Assembly: GCA_905250115.1 (NCBI GenBank)
Contig: CAJNOI010000006.1
Span: 348,033 to 412,032 of the forward strand
Reading direction: 5' to 3'
Length of the DNA: 64,000 nt
Source of the DNA: Adineta steineri
Lineage: Eukaryota > Rotifera > Eurotatoria > Adinetida > Adinetidae
Positions within the stretch are counted from its first letter, which is position 1. Each line of letters starts with the position of its first letter. Under the pieces are notes generated by a model. That model ran no database searches and had not been told where the DNA came from. It saw only the letters and a list, made by a program, of their open reading frames with translations. A program made the translations under genes and the position numbers. Shown one piece after another: positions 21,494-33,346 of this stretch.

Positions 21494-22601
21494 CAGTGCT
21501 GCCACCTCTTCTGCTTTTAGCAGAAAAATTCTGCTTTTTGAAGATTTTTCTGCTTTTTTTCTGTCCTTTCTGCTTTTTAAAGAATTTTCTGCTTTTTTAA
21601 ATATTAGGTCACTCATACTTGTCATCAATAATTCTCATCTGAATGATCATTTTTCGACTTCTAAAAATAAAGTTTTATCAATAATCACTCCTATTACTAT
21701 GTTATCCTATTTCAACTTGAATTGTCTGTCTTGTGTTTACTAGTTGCTGGCTGTTTCTCTTAATATTGTACATTTAGGTTGAATAATTACACATATTTGT
21801 TAATCCATTCTTTTTCTTTATTTTGTTTGATTAAGATTAGAATTTAGTACGCAATTTTGGGGAAAATACGTTTCGTACCACTTCGTCATTCCGAATTTCT
21901 GTACCAGGTGCTCGTTACGAACTCCGCGAAAACCAAAAATAGTTAAAAATAACACATTATGGAATCAGGAATGGCGATCAAGATTCAACTAAAAAAGCAG
22001 TATCGTCAGGATAAAATACGCTCGGTAGATCATAACTAATACCGAAAATATTTACTAGTTATCCTTATTGATAAAAAACTTACGAAAAATTATTATGTTC
22101 GTAACGATCTCTTGTTAAACTTATTCATGAGCTGTGTGTCAACGTCAATTTATATCTTTATGCTAAATACAAGCTTGATCGGTATGCTCTGTTAGGTTAA
22201 ATCAGTCGCACTGTAGAAATTCTGTCTTTCTTGAACATCTAGTTAGTCCGTTAAACACCTATTGCTTCTTCTTTTACGATCTTCTATATAAAAAAAGTTT
22301 CACAGCACTAGGCATACAAGAAATCAAAATTTTTCAGACATTCGTTACTCTCGAATACCTGCACGAAACCGATTTCCTTTACGAACAGTCGGACATGTTG
22401 CCAGATGTTCAGGGAGGGTGGTACGAAACTCAGTTTATCCGCAATTTTTAATTATTATATTCCATGTACGCTTCATAGTATATTTACGTAAGAAACATCT
22501 TTTCTGCTTTTTCTTCTGCTTTTTGATGGCGAAATTTCTGTCATTTTCTGCTTTTTATAAACTTTTTTCTGCTTTTTGGACTTCAAAAGGTGGCAGCACT
22601 G
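21494..22601. mobile_element. Non-autonomous hAT-like DNA transposon (hosts a nested element)
   Basis: Terminal inverted repeats CAGTGCTGCCACCT (from 21494) and AGGTGGCAGCACTG (to 22601) are perfect over 14 bp. They are flanked by an exact 8 bp target duplication, CTTGTATA, at 21486-21493 and 22602-22609. A CAGTG end with an 8 bp duplication is typical of hAT elements. Subterminal CTGCTTTTT motifs recur near both ends, like transposase-binding repeats. No transposase frame is present. A second element with its own duplication sits inside at 21858-22439; without it and one duplication copy the host element is about 518 bp. Confidence 0.9.
21858..22439. mobile_element. Element nested inside the hAT-like transposon
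   Basis: A 12 bp perfect inverted pair, GTTTCGTACCAC (21870-21881) and GTGGTACGAAAC (22418-22429), with partial outward similarity, is bracketed by the direct repeat CGCAATTT at 21850-21857 and 22440-22447. The direct repeat is 8 bp, as for hAT insertions. TACGAA/TTCGTA motifs recur inside. No ORF of note. The exact ends are less certain than for the outer element because the outermost 10 bp of the arms match only partly. Confidence 0.6.
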
Positions 22602-22609
22602 CTTGTATA

Positions 22610-23064
22610 CACAAACACCTACATAAGAATAAATTTGTTGATAATACAGATGTTAATCGTTTTCTATCTTGTTCTTTTGTTTTTCCTTCTTTTCTTGGAT
22701 TTATTATGTACACTACTCTGATCATTCTCTCACATTATCATTGTCTAAGATGCGAGAAGATATTTCTCATTGCTTAATATAGTACAGCAGTTTTCTTCCA
22801 GAATAAATATATTGATATATATATGTCGTTTACTTGCAAATAAGAGAGAAATACGACAAAATAACACATATGTTCGTATTATTATTACACACTATATCGA
22901 TAGGTTATTCACTGTACACAAGGCAAAGCGATAAATCTGATTGATTCCCTTCTCTTTTTCTCTTTATATCTATAAAAAAAAAAGGAATATCGACAATCTT
23001 GTTCTTTTCGTCACAAATATCATTCATTCTTTTCTTGTTACAATAATAATAGATCTCAGACACT
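22610..23064. other. Troponin I upstream region
   Basis: Between the transposon and the first troponin exon. Contains pyrimidine-rich stretches (22948-22975) and the 5' untranslated part that ends in the A of the split start codon. No other coding sequence seen. Confidence 0.5.
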
Positions 23065-24247
23065 AGTAAGTATATTAAGGAACTTGTATTTAAATAAAGA
23101 TTTGCTTATTTATAGTGTCAAGTGGTTCAGCTTTCAGTAATGTGCTTAAAGCAAAAGAAGATTTACATAAATCTGCTGAACAATTAGAACGAGAAAAACG
23201 AGCTATACTTTCAGAACGTATACCAACTTTAAAACTTGATGGCAAAACAAAACAAGATCTTATTGATACAGTATTATAGAATTATTTCTACTTTTATTAT
23301 TTATAATAATTATTTTTTTTTTTCGTGAAAAGGCAAAAGAATTTCATGAACTTCTCGAACAATTACATGGTGCTATTTATGAATTAAGTGAACGATTTGA
23401 ACGACAAAAATATGATGTAAGTTAGAGTAAAGATTTTTTGTTTATTAAAATAATACGAAGAAAATTAATTTTCTTAGATGATTGAATTAAGTGAACGTGC
23501 TCGTCAAATTGAAAAAGGGTAAAAGAATATTTTTGTTATTCTTTTAATTATGAAATTTCTTATAGAAAAGCTAAAACACGTAAATCAAATATCGTTCATA
23601 CTGGTCTTGGTGGTGGTATGTAAGTATTGAGATATTATAATCAAAAACAAAATAATATTTCCTTATATTTATTTTAGTTTTACTGGGGTTAATGATATTA
23701 CAGCACAAGCACCGGTTTGCTATAAATTGTTTATTTTTTTCTTCTCTATTTTTTCTTATTTCTTCTTAAGCCAAAAGTATCACTTTTCAGTCGATACGAA
23801 CGTGGTATGTGTGATTTATTTATTTGTTCTAGCAAGAAGGATTATATGATGATGTATTATATTTAGTTACTGATCGTCGTACGTATACAGATCGTCGCGA
23901 TGTTTGGTCCGTAGAGAAAAAATCATCTGATTTTGTTGCTGAACGTCCAAAAGCTAAAATAAAACAAGTTGCACCATCGCCTGATGACAATTCAGTGCGT
24001 AAAACTAAAAGTGCTGCTAGAAAACAACAATCCGAAGATAAATCAGAGGATTTAGTATGTTCACCTTTGGAATAAGATTTTCTTTTTATAAATCAATATT
24101 TATGTCTTTTTTTAGCCACCTCCTCCACCACCTGTTGAAGAAGAACCAGAAGAAGAAGCACCAGCACCCGAAGAACCAGCTCCTGAAGAACCCGCAGCTG
24201 AAGAAGAACCTACACCTGCAGAAGAACCACCAGCAGAAGAAGAAGAA
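23065..24247 (+). CDS. TnI: Troponin I, start codon split by an intron
   Basis: The inhibitory subunit of the muscle thin-filament troponin complex. Nine coding parts give 241 residues. The A at 23065 joins TG at 23116 across an intron (23066-23115, GTAAGT donor, TTTATAG acceptor) to make ATG. Further exons are 23116-23270, 23333-23416, 23478-23518, 23566-23619, 23678-23714, 23771-23804, 23867-24054 and 24116-24247. Family blocks: SERIPTLKLDGKTKQDLID, then KEFHELLEQLHGAIYELSE, ERQKYDMIELSERARQ, and PPKVSLFSRYERVTDRRTYT with DRRDVW, closely like nematode troponin I as I remember it. The C-terminus is a Pro/Glu/Ala-rich extension (PPPPPPVEEEPEEEAP onward) of about 44 residues in its own exon. 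A different start upstream cannot be excluded, but the spliced ATG is the only one in frame that I see. Confidence 0.85.
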
Positions 24248-25468
24248 TAGAAAAATATTGTATACCCTTTTTTTAAGCGTAGATAACCTTCTTTTTATCT
24301 TGTATGCAAAAAAGAAAATCTTTTCTTGAAATTTTATCGAAAAAAAAAGAAAAGAATTTAATTAAAATTTTATTCTTCGATTTCATCATCAGACATTTTC
24401 AAATGTATCATGTTTGTTTTCGCTTATTGGTAATGGTTGAGTAACTGATGATTTTGTTTCTGGTTTTTCTTTCTACCTGTACGCCATTTATCTCTTAGTA
24501 AAAATAGAATATAATAAATATGAAAAGTTCTCATGAATCAATCACAAAAAAGTATTTGTGCCAATATGAATTTATCAACTTCATTTTTGTAACGATCAAT
24601 AATAATCAGCAAATAAATCCATGTTTTTTTGTATCTCTTCGCTTTTCTCGAATAAATTATTATTTAAGATAGAAGATTCTTGATGGTGAAACAATGTCTC
24701 ACGTCGTTATGAAAAATGAAAGTTTAAGCGTGATTATATGTCAAAGAATTTTATAAGTCGAAATAATGACAAACAATACTTGTTACATCGAACGAAAATA
24801 TATATGTGAAATTCGTTTCAAAAATAAACTATAATTATTATACGACTAAATCAATTATAAATATGAATACAAAGAAATAATTATCCTTATATACACATTC
24901 ATTAGCGTCAATTAGGATACATAATAAGTTTTTGTTTAATATCAATACAATCGACATCAGTCTATTATCAATTATTTAATGTATATCTTATTTTCTTGTT
25001 TATTAATTCATTTGACTTTTTATTAATTGTAAATTCTATCTGATTAGTAAATTCGATACATTTTTCTTTCTATGTATGAAGCTAAACACATGAGATGACT
25101 ATTGATATTCATGTACTTAATGGAAAACTTGTTAGATTTAGCAATACGATCTATTGTAGAACTTCACTCAAAGTTCAATGTTTTTATCCAATAACAGGCT
25201 ATACGTTATACATGTTAAGTATTCATGTATCAACTTTGATAGGCTAACTTACTTGTATACATTTACAATTGATTCTTGTGATTAAAGAAAGAAATAATGA
25301 TATTGTAAAATTTTATTTAGCATGTATATATATCGATACTAGGGAATTTTATAAGCTATTCATTTCCTATGTATCATGAAAATCATATAAAATTCTTATC
25401 GTTCATAAGTAAATGGAAAAAAGAAATAAACAAAGTAATGTTCAAATATTTTATGGGTATAATATTCA
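24248..25468. other. Intergenic, no convincing gene
   Basis: About 1.2 kb of AT-rich DNA. A 26-codon minus-strand frame after an acceptor-like AG near 24470 looks faintly coding but has no visible partner exons. No repeat stands out. Confidence 0.5.
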
Positions 25469-25882
25469 TTACATCATTATTCGTTCATTAACAACATATT
25501 TTGCATCGATATTTCGACAACGTCTAATGCATAGATAGATAAGCCAAAGACAAGTTGGTATAATAGTAACAATACTTAAGAATATTATAATAAGCAAAAC
25601 CAATGTATCAATACAAACTGGTTGTATTTTATTAAAAGGATTTAAATCAAAATTTAAATCATATACTTCCGTAGAACATGAACCATAATTTTTACTAAAA
25701 AGAGTCCAACAAGAAGAACATTTACCACAAACAGTCGTAGTTGAATCTTAAATTAACAAAACAAATAATAATTTTATTTTAAATGATATAAATCAAATTA
25801 ATTACTTACCACTTCTATTGAATTCACTATAACATAAAGGAAGAAATACAATCAATATAACGTTTAATAATATAAGTTGCAT
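25469..25882 (-). CDS. Small single-pass membrane protein, Cys-rich ectodomain
   Basis: A two-exon gene: exon 1 is 25882-25810 and exon 2 is 25746-25469, with a 63 nt intron having GTAAGT donor and TTTAAG acceptor, giving 116 residues. Residues 1-19 form a signal peptide (MQLILLNVILIVFLPLCYS). The ectodomain has five cysteines in CGKCSSCW, SCSTEV and VCID contexts. A strongly hydrophobic segment (TLVLLIIIFLSIVTIIP) is followed by a short cytoplasmic tail with LCIRRCRN, which has palmitoylation-like cysteines next to basic residues, ending NERIMM. I recognise no family. Topology type I is inferred from the signal and the single membrane segment. Reading both exons in one frame with good splice sites is the main support. 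Confidence 0.7.
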
Positions 25883-26342
25883 TGCTATTGTCTGTGCACG
25901 ATTGTATATGAATACGTGTAAGTTAAGTATCGTTATCATAGAAAGCTACAGTGAAAACGTGCAAGAATTTCCATACTTTGTTTCTTATTCTATGCCAGAA
26001 CATCAATTGAATACTACAAATAACAAAATCCGTTTATCATAAATAGTTCACTTTAAATATATTTTTAAAATTAATTGTTAATCTAAATCATGTTTCTAGT
26101 TTGTGAATGATATTTCAAACTTTATATTAAGAATAATGATAAGTCAATAACTAATGACATCTGTTGAAAAGTAATTTAACAAATCAGAAATGAGATGATA
26201 ATACATGGAGAAAATATTACGGAATGAATCTTGTTGATGATTGCTTATTTGAACTCGAATATGCTAGAAAATAATATTTAATAATATTTTCATTTTTTTT
26301 TCAACTAGTTTTATTTTAGTTCGTTATTTAGGTCATTGTTCA
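25883..26342. other. Divergent intergenic region
   Basis: Promoter side of both the minus-strand membrane protein and NDUFS7. Two acceptor-like sites, TTTATTTTAG and TTCGTTATTTAG (ending about 26320 and 26332), precede the NDUFS7 ATG, the second by 11 nt. No other gene seen. Confidence 0.5.
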
Positions 26343-27196
<854 letters not shown>

Positions 27197-27479
27197 AGAA
27201 AATTAGACACTACCGATATTATTACATTAGTCTTATTTTCCCGTTTTTCTTCTGTCTTCGACATTTCTTTTTGTTGCTATACTTTTCCTGTCAGCGTTAT
27301 TTTTCATTTTTTTTCTCATTTTGAAGAACGAGTGTAAATAGAATCATATATATATTCGTTTTTTAATCTTGCGTAATTACAACATCAGTCATAGTTATTC
27401 TGTCATGATTTACATAAGTCCATAATGGATCATTTATTTAGAGTAAAAGAAAAAAAAAGCAACATAGACTCAGACAACT

Positions 27480-30400
27480 ATGCCACCTACTATAACTTAT
27501 CCGTCAGAGATTCTTTGTGAACTACAAGAAAACACTGAATCTATTCGTAATATATGTATATTGGCTCATGTTGATCATGGCAAAACAACGCTAGCTGATG
27601 ATTTGCTTGCTTCGAATGGAATTATTTCGACACGTTTAGCCGGTAAAGTAAGTAGCAAAAAACAATTAGAACAAAACAAATGGAATAGATTTATTTATAT
27701 ATCACTTATTATTTTCTCTAGTTACGTTTAATGGATAGTCTAGAAGCAGAACAAATTCGTGGTATTACCATGAAATCTAGTGCTGTTTCACTTGTTCATG
27801 AAAAAGGTTTCTATTTAGATTTAAATAGAAAAAAGAGAAATTCAATTTTATTTATTTAGATAATAAAAAATATTTAATTAATCTTATTGATACACCTGGA
27901 CATGTAGATTTTTCATCTGAAGTTTCAACTGCAGTTCGTCTTTGTGATGGTGCCATTATACTTATTGATGTAGTTGAAGGAGTTTGTCCTCAGGTATATA
28001 AAACAATTTAATATTAAATTTATTTGATTTTATCTTTTATTTTTTTCTTATATAGACTTTAGCAGCACTTCGACAAGCATGGCTTGAAAATTTACGTATT
28101 ATTTTAGTTCTTAATAAAATTGATCGATTAATTATTGGACTTAAAATGAGTCCACTTGAAGCTTATTTGCATATTCGTGCTATTCTTGAACATTTGAATG
28201 CTGTTGTTGCAGAACAATTTGCATCGTTATTATTAGAAAAATGTGTAAGAAATAAAAAAACAATCTTGTTTTTTTTCCTTCAAATTCCAATCGTATATTT
28301 TCGTGTTTTAGGGTGAACAAGAAGTTCCCGAAGAAGTAATATTATATATTTTTAATTGAATACGACTTATGAATCTATTTAGGCAAAGAATGAAAATAAT
28401 GAAGATGATGATGATGATTGGGCAAAAAATGAATCACGAATATGTTTTTCACCACAGAATAATAATGTGCTTTTTGCTAGTGCATTGGATGGTTGGGCAT
28501 TTGGGTATACATTTAGTGTTAATAATTTCAGCTAAAAAAACATACTTACTTTTCATCAATAGAATTCATCATTTCGCTGATATATATGCAAAAAAATTAT
28601 CACTTAAACGAGAAGTATTAATGAAAACATTGTGGGGTGATTTTTATTTTGATAAAAAAACCAAACGAGTTCATAAAGGAGCACAAGTAATTATATTTAA
28701 ATAATTACAATTGAAACTGAATAGTTATGTTTTGTTCTTTGTTAATTTAAGAGTAAAGGTCAAAAACCAATGTTTGTTCAATTTATTCTTGAAAATATTT
28801 GGAGTGTTTATGATGCAATTATAATTCGACGGTTTGTCATTTAATTTTTGCTTGAATCAGTTCGAATTTGCTGTTGTTTTTTAGTGATAATGATAAACTA
28901 GAGAAAATTGCTACGTCAATTGGTGCTAAGTTAACTCCACGAGATATTAAACATACTGATCCAATGGTTCCGTTACAACTTCTTTTCAATCAATGGTTAC
29001 CTGTTGCTTCAGCTGTGTTTGGTTAGTTAATTTTTGTATTTAAAATAAAACAAGACTTACTTCTTTCTAAACATCATTTAGATATGGTTGTTGTTGAACT
29101 TCCACATCCAAAAGCATTAAATACGGAAAAAATTGAACAATTAATGTGCAATAAAAATCGTCGTTTTGATACTTTATTACCAGAAACACAACAATTAAAA
29201 CAAGGTACATTTTTAATTCAATTCTATTAGTATTGTTTATTCGATTTTTTTTAATTTAAAGCATTTGTTAATTGTTCAAGTGATGATCAAGAACCAGTAA
29301 TAATCTATGTTTCAAAATTATTTTCTGTACATAGCAGTGCCTTATCACAAAATAGACACAAGTAAGATGCGTAGAAAATGTAGATGAATCTTTTTTGTTG
29401 ATTTCCGACATTTGAATACAAATATCAATAGTTTCATTAAAATATTTCATCTATTTTTTTTGTATGGGGATTAGATAAGGTTTTATCAAAAACAAATGCC
29501 AATAGATGGTTCTTATGTAAAAAGCTGAAATATTTTCAAAGCCGACCGCAGACGTTATCTGTCACGTTTCTAGAAGGATTACGCATATACAGTAGATCAG
29601 CCCTGAGCTAGATAAGTTATGAGAAAAAGCCGCCAGACAAAAGTTCAATTGCCTATTATTAAATTATTTATAGCGTTGTATAAAAATCTTTTCTTCTCAT
29701 TGTCTTCATGCCATCATACTTTACATCGAAATTATGATTAAATAAAGATACGATATGAGAGTTTCATTTCAGTCAGGTATATATCATGTTGAGTAGTATA
29801 GAGACAAGGAGAGCAAAAGACTTTTACCCAAGTATGTAGTTATACAGAATACAAATATTTCCAGCAATATTTGATATTCTTTAGAAAAAAATAGTGTTAT
29901 TAGAAATCACACCTAAATTTCTAGAATTCTCTAACGTATCGAAGGCTTCAGTTCTGTAAAGATAAAATTATTTTTTTTCTAGACCATTAACTACTGAAGA
30001 TATAGCACAACGACGTGAATTTCTCAAACAAAAACAACTTGATAAAACAACAGCCAATGAAGACTCTACTAATCAATCTGTAGAAAATGGACACGCTATA
30101 ACAGAGAATATTGTTGCAAATGCAACAAAAACGGAATCGAGTGAACCTGCGGATGAAAATGCTTTTCTTGCATTTGCACGTGTTTTTAGTGGACGAATAA
30201 AACGAGGACAAAAAGTTTTTGTTCTTGGTCCTCGTCATGATCCAGCATTATTTGTTGGCAAAGTAAGACGAATTGATTATTTTTTGTATGAGTATTCTTA
30301 TAACTGATTTATTTTTTTTTGCATTTAGGATCTTAATGAAATGTCTGCTCATAGTATTTCTCATCATGTACATGAATTTATTGTACAAGATCTTTATCTA

Positions 30401-32444
30401 ATGATGGGTCGTGAATTTACAGTACTTGATCAAGTACCTGCTGGAAATATAGTTGGTATGTCTACTTTATTGTTATAAATTTATTCTATATTTAATTATT
30501 TAATTTAGCTATTGGTCAATTAGATTCTCTTGTATTAAAATCAGCAACATTATCAACAAATATATTTTGTCCATCATTTACTGGTCTTCATTTTGAAACA
30601 TCACCTATTGTTCGTGTAGCAATCGAGGCGAAAAATCCATGTAAAAACTTTTAAGTTTTATTTTATTTACATGCAAAATAATTCTTTTTTTCTAGCTCAA
30701 ATGAAACAACTTCGACGTGGTATGCGATTATTAAATCAAGCTGATCCACTTGTTGAATGTACATTGAAAGATACCGGTGAATATATTCTTTCAACAGCTG
30801 GTGAAGTACATTTACAAAGATGTATCGATGATCTTACTAAAATGTAATAGAAATTATTATCTATTAAAACGAAAATTTTAATTTATTTTATTTTTAGTTA
30901 TGGTCGTGTTGAAGTTAATGTTTCTGCACCAATTATTCCATTTCGTGAAACAATTATTCCACCACCGAAAGTTGATTTTCTCAATGAAGCATTAGCAGGT
31001 CAACAACAACAATTTAAATCAAATAGAATAACAAAAGAACGACCTCCATGGTTATTAGGTAATTTTCTTGACATGAATATATTTATAAAAATATTATTGA
31101 AATTATTCTATTTTACTAGAGGATGGTTTAGTTGAATTAAGTACACAAAATCATCAATGTACATTTCATTTGCGAGCAGTACCATTACCTGATTCAGTTA
31201 CTCGTTTATTGGATGAGAATGCTTCATTACTAGCAATAATTGAACAAGTACAAGGTCGTGATGATAGAAAAGTAACAGTTGAATTAAATGATCAAACACT
31301 TAATCAAATTCGTCAATTACGAGAACGTTTAAATGAAGAATTTATTGCAGCTAATGGAAACATGTGGAATTCGGATACAGTTGATGAAATATGGTCATTT
31401 GGCCCACATAGATGTGGACCTAATCTATTACTTGGTCGTATTCCAAATAGTATTTATAAACAACGTCATACATCCATTTGGACTACCGCATTAAATAATC
31501 AAACAAAATCAAATACAAATTCATCATCATCATCAAAAGATGATTATGATTTAAGTATTGTTAGTGGATTTCAATTAGCAACTGCTAAAGGATCATTATG
31601 TGATGAACCATTGATGGGTGTTGGTTTTATTATTGAACGATGGACACTAGATACAATTATTAATAATGATGAAGAACAAGAAACATTAGAAAATAATGAT
31701 GTTGATTCTTCAACAGCAGCAACAACAACAATGATAAATCCAATTGATGAAGTAGAAAGTGTACTAGAAACATTGAGTATAATAAGTGATGAATCCTCTG
31801 CATTAAATACTCAAGAAAAACCTCGTCGTGTTATTGATAAATCAAAAATTGTTATTAAACGTGGACCACTTTCAGGTCAAATAGTATCAACTATACGTGA
31901 TGGTTGTCGAAAAGCATTTGATTCTCAACCAAGACGACTTGTTGCAGCGATGTATAAATGTGAACTTATGGTCAATGCTGAAGCATTAGGTAAATAAATA
32001 AACAAACAATCATATTCTATGTTCTTTTCTTATTGAATCTCTTAATTCAATTATTTATTTATTATAGGTCGTGCTTATTCAGTTTTAAATAAACGAAATG
32101 GACGTGTATTAAATGAAGATATGAAAGAAGGAACAAGTACATTTATTATTCAAGCTGCATTACCAGTAGCTGAAAGTTTTGGTTTTGCTGAAGAAATGCG
32201 TAAAAAAGCGAGTGGTTTAGCATCACCACAATTATCCGGTAAAACTTATTGGGAAATAATTGAACTTGATCCATTTTGGGAACCTCAAACAGAAGAAGAA
32301 TTTCTTCATTTCGGTGAAAAAGCTGATTTTGAAAATCGTGCAAAAAAATATATGAATGATGTTCGTCGACGTAAAGGTTTACGTGTGGAAGAAAAAATTG
32401 TGGAGCATGCAGAAAAACAACGAACATTCAAAAGAAATAAGTGA
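27480..32444 (+). CDS. EFL1: Elongation factor-like GTPase 1 (EFL1/Ria1)
   Basis: A cytoplasmic GTPase that, with SBDS, releases eIF6 from nascent 60S subunits. It is EF-2-like, with the G1 motif AHVDHGKT at residues 29-36, the switch II region [16 protein letters not shown] (G4) and a Ser-Ala-type G5 ([11 protein letters not shown]). EFL1-specific context includes the [23 protein letters not shown] block, the acidic insert with DDDDDW, and the C-terminal [26 protein letters not shown] segment with [10 protein letters not shown]. The last coding stretches are long exons (31119-31990 and 32068-32444). One unusually long intron lies at about 29362-29981; others are 45-80 nt. The start follows an acceptor (CATTTATTTAG, ending about 27441). 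Two genes follow closely downstream on the same strand and probably share the transcript. Confidence 0.93.
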
Positions 32445-32586
32445 AAAACAAACAAAGATTTCATTTGTTTTTGTTATATTGTTATTTTAAAGAGATTTAT
32501 TTCCGATATATAAATAAATATTTCAAAAGACAAAAAAAAGAAACTTCTTTCATTTATAATTTTATTCAAACTTTTAATATATTTTC

Positions 32587-32589
32587 TAG
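32587..32589 (+). promoter_or_regulatory. Candidate spliced-leader acceptor of the lipid-kinase gene
   Basis: ATATATTTTCTAG ends at 32589, three bases before the ATG and 145 bp after the EFL1 stop. An intronless downstream gene with an acceptor at its ATG is the pattern expected for an internal cistron resolved by trans-splicing. Confidence 0.55.
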
Positions 32590-32592
32590 ACG

Positions 32593-33297
32593 ATGGTTTC
32601 AGCTCTCATACAAAATGCAATCATTTCGCTGATTGTTACTAGTATTACATATAGTATTGCGTTTCTTTTGAGTTATTTGAATAAAAACAAATTGATTACA
32701 AATGAAGTTTCGCGAAAAGTTGTTCATATTGGTGGTGGAACACTTTATCTTGCTCTTTATTTTTATAATGATAATGGATATTTATCAAAATATTTAAATA
32801 TATTTCCATATGCTCTTTGGACTGTTATACTTCTATGGAAAAGTCAACAAAAGTCTTTTGATAATCGACAACATGATCTTGTTATTGATATAATGACTCG
32901 TCATCGTCATCAATATGAACTTATACGTGGACCACTTTTTTTTAATTTTGTAATAATTATATGTGGTACTGTTCTGTATAGAACAGTATTAGGATCAATG
33001 ATCATGGCTATATTAACATGGGGTGATGGCTTAGCTGCTGTTATTGGTATGCGTTATGGTTATAAACGAAAAATTTATGGGTCAAAATCATTAGATGGTT
33101 TTTTGACCGTATTTATTGTTGGAATTATTGCGTCAGTTACTTACATTTCGCTTCTTGTCGGTTTCCAATCGATTCATATTCTCAAAATTAGCTTAATTTG
33201 TTTTATTGCAGCTATCGCAGAACTTTTTAGTTCTTCAGATTATGACAATTTAACTATTTCGCTTTCTATTGCTGTCGCATATTTTTTTATATTTTAA
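32593..33297 (+). CDS. Phytol/dolichol kinase-like integral membrane protein
   Basis: An intronless 234-residue protein of the CTP-dependent polyprenol-kinase/CDP-diglyceride synthetase-like superfamily, which phosphorylates lipid alcohols such as phytol, farnesol or dolichol in internal membranes. Visible motifs are SRKVVHIGGGTL near residues 39-50, LTWGDGLAAVIGMRYG near 143-158, YGSKSLDGFLTVFIVG near 163-178 and AIAELFSSSDYDNLTISL near the end. Six to seven hydrophobic segments are present. Its length and motifs resemble phytol or farnesol kinases more than the longer animal dolichol kinase, so the substrate is uncertain. The lack of introns between intron-rich neighbours raises the possibility of horizontal transfer. 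It lies 148 bp after EFL1 and 49 bp before Maf. Confidence 0.75.
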   Translation: MVSALIQNAIISLIVTSITYSIAFLLSYLNKNKLITNEVSRKVVHIGGGTLYLALYFYNDNGYLSKYLNIFPYALWTVILLWKSQQKSFDNRQHDLVIDIMTRHRHQYELIRGPLFFNFVIIICGTVLYRTVLGSMIMAILTWGDGLAAVIGMRYGYKRKIYGSKSLDGFLTVFIVGIIASVTYISLLVGFQSIHILKISLICFIAAIAELFSSSDYDNLTISLSIAVAYFFIF

Positions 33298-33343
33298 AGA
33301 ACAAATTGAAAAAGTTTTGAAATACAATTTCTTTATTTTATTC

Positions 33344-33346
33344 TAG
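33344..33346 (+). promoter_or_regulatory. Candidate spliced-leader acceptor abutting the Maf ATG
   Basis: CTTTATTTTATTCTAG ends at 33346 and the ATG starts at 33347, only 49 bp after the preceding stop. There is no room for a conventional promoter, so the 5' end is probably supplied by trans-splicing. Confidence 0.6.

Noticed and set aside
24362..24475. Minus-strand frame reading KPETKSSVTQPLPISENKHD after an AG
   Set aside because: Coding-like for about 26 codons but no upstream exon or start could be found.
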